Made by a program: the position numbers and the translations under genes
Notes under the pieces: generated by a model
What the model saw: only the letters and a program-made list of their open reading frames with translations
What the model was told of the DNA's origin: nothing
The model's database searches: none
Part shown: positions 14,756 to 17,276 of the stretch, one piece after another
Layout: the number at the start of each line of letters is the position of its first letter
Position numbering within the stretch: the first letter of the stretch is position 1
Assembly: GCA_030145035.1 (NCBI GenBank)
Contig: JAQYWL010000203.1
Span: 1-17,276 of the forward strand
Reading direction: 5' to 3'
Source of the DNA: Desulfobacteria bacterium
GTDB taxonomy: Bacteria > Desulfobacterota > Desulfobacteria > Desulfobacterales > C00003060
Length of the DNA stretch: 17,276 bases

Positions 14756-15692
14756 CTAATACACCGGCCCCTTTCTCAGGTCAAAGAGAAGGACACTTTC
14801 ATCAGCCATCTCTTGAAGGCTCCGGGTGAAGCCGCTTTTTGAGATGAACAGAAAATGCTTGTGAACATCGTCCAACCCCTTCAATTTCTCCGCCTTTTCT
14901 TTCAGTTGCCGCAGTGCCTGGATACCCATCGGACTATTTTGCCACTTAATCTCCCCCAACAATACATTCTTCTCTTCACCATCAAGTGCCATAATGTCGA
15001 TTTCAATATTTTTGTCCCAGTAGCGCCCCAACCTTTCGTAATCAAATGGGAGTGTTCCTGTCAGTGTCTCCAAGACGTCCACGATAATCTTTTCGCAATG
15101 CCGTGACACATAGTAGTCAAATTCCGGGGAGAGCTTTTCCTGCCACACGAAATCAATCTTCTCCATCTCCAGGTGTCGCAAATTCTGGCGGACAAAGCGA
15201 AACCAGAAATTGATGAATGGATCACGAATAAAATACAATCCTTTTTTTGACTTATGAGGGAACTTTTCTGTGACGGGCACTTCACGGTACGTAATGTGGA
15301 GTTGATCCAGGATAGCCAGGTATTTAGTTTTGAAAAATTGAAGGAATAGCCGGATCTGTGCTGATCAAATATGGAAACTCATCAATGATCAAGGCAAGCC
15401 TCTGTGATCTCTTCTCCTTCAGATAAATAAAAACTTGCTGCCACTCGGAAAACGGCTTGATCATGAGGAGAGAATCATTGAAAAATTCGGCAATGGCCTC
15501 GGAGAGCTGGAAAAGCTGGTCTTTTTTAGAACTCTTTGTCGCCAAGAAATATATAGCAGGATATTGGCTGCAAAATTCCTTGAGCAGATAGGTCTTACCG
15601 ACCCTTCGCCTACCCCACAGGATAATGAGCTGCGTGGATTCTTCATGAAACTTTTCTACCAGAAACCTTAATTCTCTTTCTCTATTAACCAT
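14756..15692 (-). pseudogene. AAA ATPase of the archaeal-ATPase/DUF234 type, broken by an internal deletion
   Basis: The 5' part (15692 to 15324) encodes MVNRERELRFL, a Walker A LWGRRRVGKTYL and a Walker B LALIIDEFPYL, then stops after AIPSIFQN. The 3' part, in another frame starting near 15332, reads KTKYLAILDQLHITYREVPV, continues with GLYFIRDPFINFWFRFV, and ends with a PD-(D/E)XK-like DUF234 domain (EIDIMALDGEEKNVLLGEIK). Family members are about 450-470 residues with these parts in one chain. Here the remaining AAA segment and the winged-helix linker, roughly 140 residues, are missing and the frames no longer agree. This is best explained by one internal deletion at about 15324-15335. A sequencing error alone could not account for the missing middle. 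Confidence 0.85.
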
Positions 15693-15811
15693 ACCCCTAA
15701 TCCCCCGGCCCTGTGAAATGTACTTTCTTCTATTTCATCAGGGTCAATTCGCACTCCCGTGACCCCCCCTCTCTCTCATCAATGGGTACCTATATTATTA
15801 TAATGTGCCTA

Positions 15812-15840
15812 CCTATATTTTGATAGCATGACAAAGTCAA
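15812..15840 (-). promoter_or_regulatory. Possible promoter for the broken ATPase gene
   Basis: On the - strand, TTGACT (15840-15835), 17 bp, then TATAGG (15817-15812). The motif TACCTATAT occurs twice on the + strand, at 15787-15795 and 15810-15818. This 23-bp spacing could be a paired regulator site. A separate inverted repeat GGGTCA-N13-TGACCC lies at 15741-15765. The remainder of 15693-15897 shows no gene. Confidence 0.3.
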
Positions 15841-15906
15841 CCAAAAAAACGCCTCCCTTTTCAGGCCTCCGGCTCGGGTTCACGGTTCACCGTTGACAGT
15901 TCGTAG

Positions 15907-15933
15907 GTTGGGTTGAGCCCCGCGAAACCCAAC
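15907..15933. repeat. REP-like GTTGGGTT...AACCCAAC hairpin, with copy at 13644-13670
   Basis: An 8-bp stem with a GC-rich loop, of the widespread type read as TAGGTTGGGTTGAGCC. It lies at the left end of the DUF4160/DUF2442-XRE locus and was carried along in the collapsed copy. Confidence 0.7.
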
Positions 15934-16011
15934 AAAAAGGGATATGTTCCTCCTTTGTTCGTGCCCTGTGGTGGTATCGCATGATCCCTATGCTGCAGGA
16001 AAGAACAATCC

Positions 16012-16046
16012 TTGACAAATTGTTATCACAAATGATACATATATAA
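16012..16046 (+). promoter_or_regulatory. Promoter and palindromic operator of the DUF4160/DUF2442-XRE locus
   Basis: TTGACA (16012-16017) is followed by TATCA-caaa-TGATA (16023-16036) and an AT-rich -10 area (TACATA, 16036-16041). The palindrome in the spacer fits autorepression by the XRE protein encoded downstream. The DUF4160-like ATG at 16048 has no ribosome site, and the transcript might begin at or near it (leaderless). Confidence 0.5.
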
Positions 16047-16047
16047 A

Positions 16048-16380
16048 ATGGGGAAAAAGAAATATCGGAATCATCTTTTTGTGGACTGTGTTGGAGACCA
16101 TGCCCCGCGACATGTTCACATATTCAAGGATGACGGCTTCGCAAAAAGTCCAATTTCTGTGTTGCGCTGCATCCTTCGTCACTGCGGCGTACAGTAAGTA
16201 CGCCTCATTCCTCAGGATTTGCGCGCCTTGAACTTGGAGCTTTTTGCTTTGCCGTCTAATTCGGACTTTTTACGAGACCATAAAGGATAAGAGGTTGGTC
16301 GGAAAATTATGGGCAATTTCAAAATGACGTCCGCCATAAAGAGGGGATTGGAATTCTTAGGATACAAGAAAGAGGTGTGA
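16048..16380 (+). pseudogene. DUF4160-like gene split by a MITE-like insertion and a frameshift
   Basis: From ATG 16048 the sequence reads MGKKKYRNHLFVDCVGDHAP, then RHVHIFKD, matching the start of small DUF4160-type proteins (the HAPRHVH signature). These are often encoded beside DUF2442 proteins and have been discussed as toxin-antitoxin-like pairs. The frame then enters a ~150-bp insertion (16132-16282). After it, homologous sequence resumes as DKRLVGKLW, shifts frame, and ends FKMTSAIKRGLEFLGYKKEV with TGA at 16378-16380, seven bases before the next gene. Removing the insertion and one copy of the AAGGAT duplication restores HIFKDKRLVGKLW. At least one further indel is needed for a complete protein. 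Function: unknown, now lost. Confidence 0.75.
16132..16282. mobile_element. MITE-like ~150-bp insertion
   Basis: The ends are imperfect inverted repeats sharing AAAAAGTCC: GACGGCTTCGCAAAAAGTCC at the left, and at the right the complement of GGTCTCGTAAAAAGTCC. AAGGAT flanks both sides (16126-16131 and 16283-16288), consistent with a target-site duplication. It has no ORF, so a transposase would have to act in trans. Confidence 0.7.
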
Positions 16381-16386
16381 AAAATC

Positions 16387-16992
16387 ATGGGACATGTCAT
16401 TACAATAACCGATCAAGATAACAGAAAGCTTTTTAAGAGGCAGATTCCTTCCGGTGCATATCCACGTGTTGTTGAGGCCGTGAAGAGAACTCTTTTGGAA
16501 CAAGACGAACGTTTGAAAAAGGTTACATATGTGGAGGAGGAAAAGGCATTCAGAGTAGTTTTCAACAACGGAAACAAATACCTATTCCCCAGGAGATACT
16601 TAAAAGAACAGGATGACGGTTCAAAAGTAGTAAACGTGAGGATTGTATTATATGGCTTTGGATTCAATGCTAAACTTGCATCCGGGAAAAAAATGGATGT
16701 TATGTCGGATTTAATACTGCATCACTGTGAACCCAAGTATGAATTTTATGAAAAAAGTCGTAACTACAAGGAGATAGAACAAAAATCCCGGGAAAAAGGG
16801 AAGATGGCAGGTAAAAGGGTTAAAGCAATGCGCATATCAAAAGGAATAACTCAGGCACAACTTTCAGAAATGACAGGAATTCAAAGGCCAAATCTGTCCA
16901 GACTGGAGAATGCAAAAACAAATCCCAATATTGAAACTCTTTCCAAAATTGCACTTGCCCTTGACACAACTATAGCAGAATTTCTCGCATAG
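16387..16992 (+). CDS. DUF2442 domain protein with C-terminal XRE helix-turn-helix
   Basis: A 201-residue, apparently intact protein. Residues about 46-85 (VTYVEEEKAFRVVFNNGNKY, then LFPRRYL) fit DUF2442. Residues about 137-200 form an XRE/Cro-type DNA-binding domain: RVKAMRISKGITQAQLSEMTG, then RPNLSRLENAKTNPNIETL and ALDTTIAEFL. Such proteins commonly act as the antitoxin and autorepressor partner of a small upstream gene, here the broken DUF4160-like gene. GAGGTG lies upstream of the ATG. With the partner lost, the regulator may be an orphan whose operators remain at 16023-16036 and in the collapsed copy at about 13760-13773. Confidence 0.85.
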   Translation: MGHVITITDQDNRKLFKRQIPSGAYPRVVEAVKRTLLEQDERLKKVTYVEEEKAFRVVFNNGNKYLFPRRYLKEQDDGSKVVNVRIVLYGFGFNAKLASGKKMDVMSDLILHHCEPKYEFYEKSRNYKEIEQKSREKGKMAGKRVKAMRISKGITQAQLSEMTGIQRPNLSRLENAKTNPNIETLSKIALALDTTIAEFLA

Positions 16993-17069
16993 GTTTGTCA
17001 TCCCTTCGATCCTGCCCCGTAGTCAGAATGATCGTACCGGGGCCCGCCCCGTAGAACAATTATTTCATT

Positions 17070-17194
17070 CCGCCGCAGGCGGATTATTTACCCCGTGGAA
17101 TGCCCTTCATGTTCATGATTCCACTGGGGCGTTTTCTGCCTTTCTTCCCCGCCTGCCATTGCAAGGCACGAGCGGGCAGGTGGAAAGGCAGAAA
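17070..17194. terminator. Hairpin-rich region after the XRE gene, likely repeat DNA with possible termination
   Basis: Three stems: CCGCC-gca-GGCGG (17070-17082); CCCCGTGGAAT with ATTCCACTGGGG (17091-17129, one bulge); and a perfect 12-bp stem TTTCTGCCTTTC/GAAAGGCAGAAA (17133-17144 and 17183-17194) enclosing a CCGCCTGCC-GCGGGCAGG palindrome. Similar CCCGCCTGCC modules occur in the 12510-12707 element. The sequence around GATCCTGCC and CCCCGTAG recurs near 17010 and 17213. No gene is visible from 16993 to the end. Confidence 0.5.
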
Positions 17195-17276
17195 GATAAA
17201 AAAATCCTGTCGATCCTGCCTGCCCCGTAGGTAGGTACTATCGTACCGGGGTTAATCCTGTCAAAAATACCAAATA

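Overview
The window is a late flagellar gene region from a Gram-negative bacterium, followed by a stretch of decayed toxin-antitoxin, defence-like and mobile DNA. A P-ring (FlgI) C-terminus, a FlgJ made only of the rod-binding domain, a linked csrA-fliW pair, and many dispersed short repeats together suggest an uncultured Desulfobacterota (deltaproteobacterial) genome. That assignment is inference from gene order and sequence style. There is no rRNA or other taxonomic marker here.

Layout, left to right. Positions 1-8756 are on the + strand: end of flgI, flgJ, a doubtful repeat-containing ORF where flgM would be expected, flgN, a giant flgK, an enlarged flgL, csrA and fliW. Positions 8921-12341 are on the - strand and converge on fliW: fliD, fliS, a fliT-like gene overlapping fliS, and flaG. 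A good sigma-28 (FliA)-type promoter lies upstream of fliD. Together these genes build the hook-filament junction (FlgK, FlgL), the filament cap (FliD), the export chaperones (FlgN, FliS, FliT-like) and the CsrA/FliW control of flagellin translation. FlgK (1376 aa), FlgL (536 aa) and FliD (712 aa) are all much longer than usual. FlgL and FliD carry two copies each of the same ~115-residue module; FlgK carries other beta-rich repeats.

Positions 12348-17276 are accessory. They hold a small AbiEii-type nucleotidyltransferase that looks joined to an AbiEi-like C-terminus, a DUF3782-like PD-(D/E)XK protein, a DUF234-type ATPase broken by an internal deletion, and a DUF4160-like gene split by a ~150 bp MITE-like element. 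The DUF4160-like gene is followed by an intact DUF2442-XRE regulator. A collapsed second copy of that regulator locus, keeping its promoter and operator-like palindrome, sits at 13635-13911 just upstream of the DUF3782-like gene.

Most spaces between genes are filled with repeats. They include 7-bp tandem arrays, a dispersed element with two or three small hairpins, REP-like palindromes, and a ~200 bp element with perfect 16-bp terminal inverted repeats inserted inside one of the hairpin elements. Some repeats supply functional sites: the flgJ start codon, and sequence next to the fliW ribosome-binding site.
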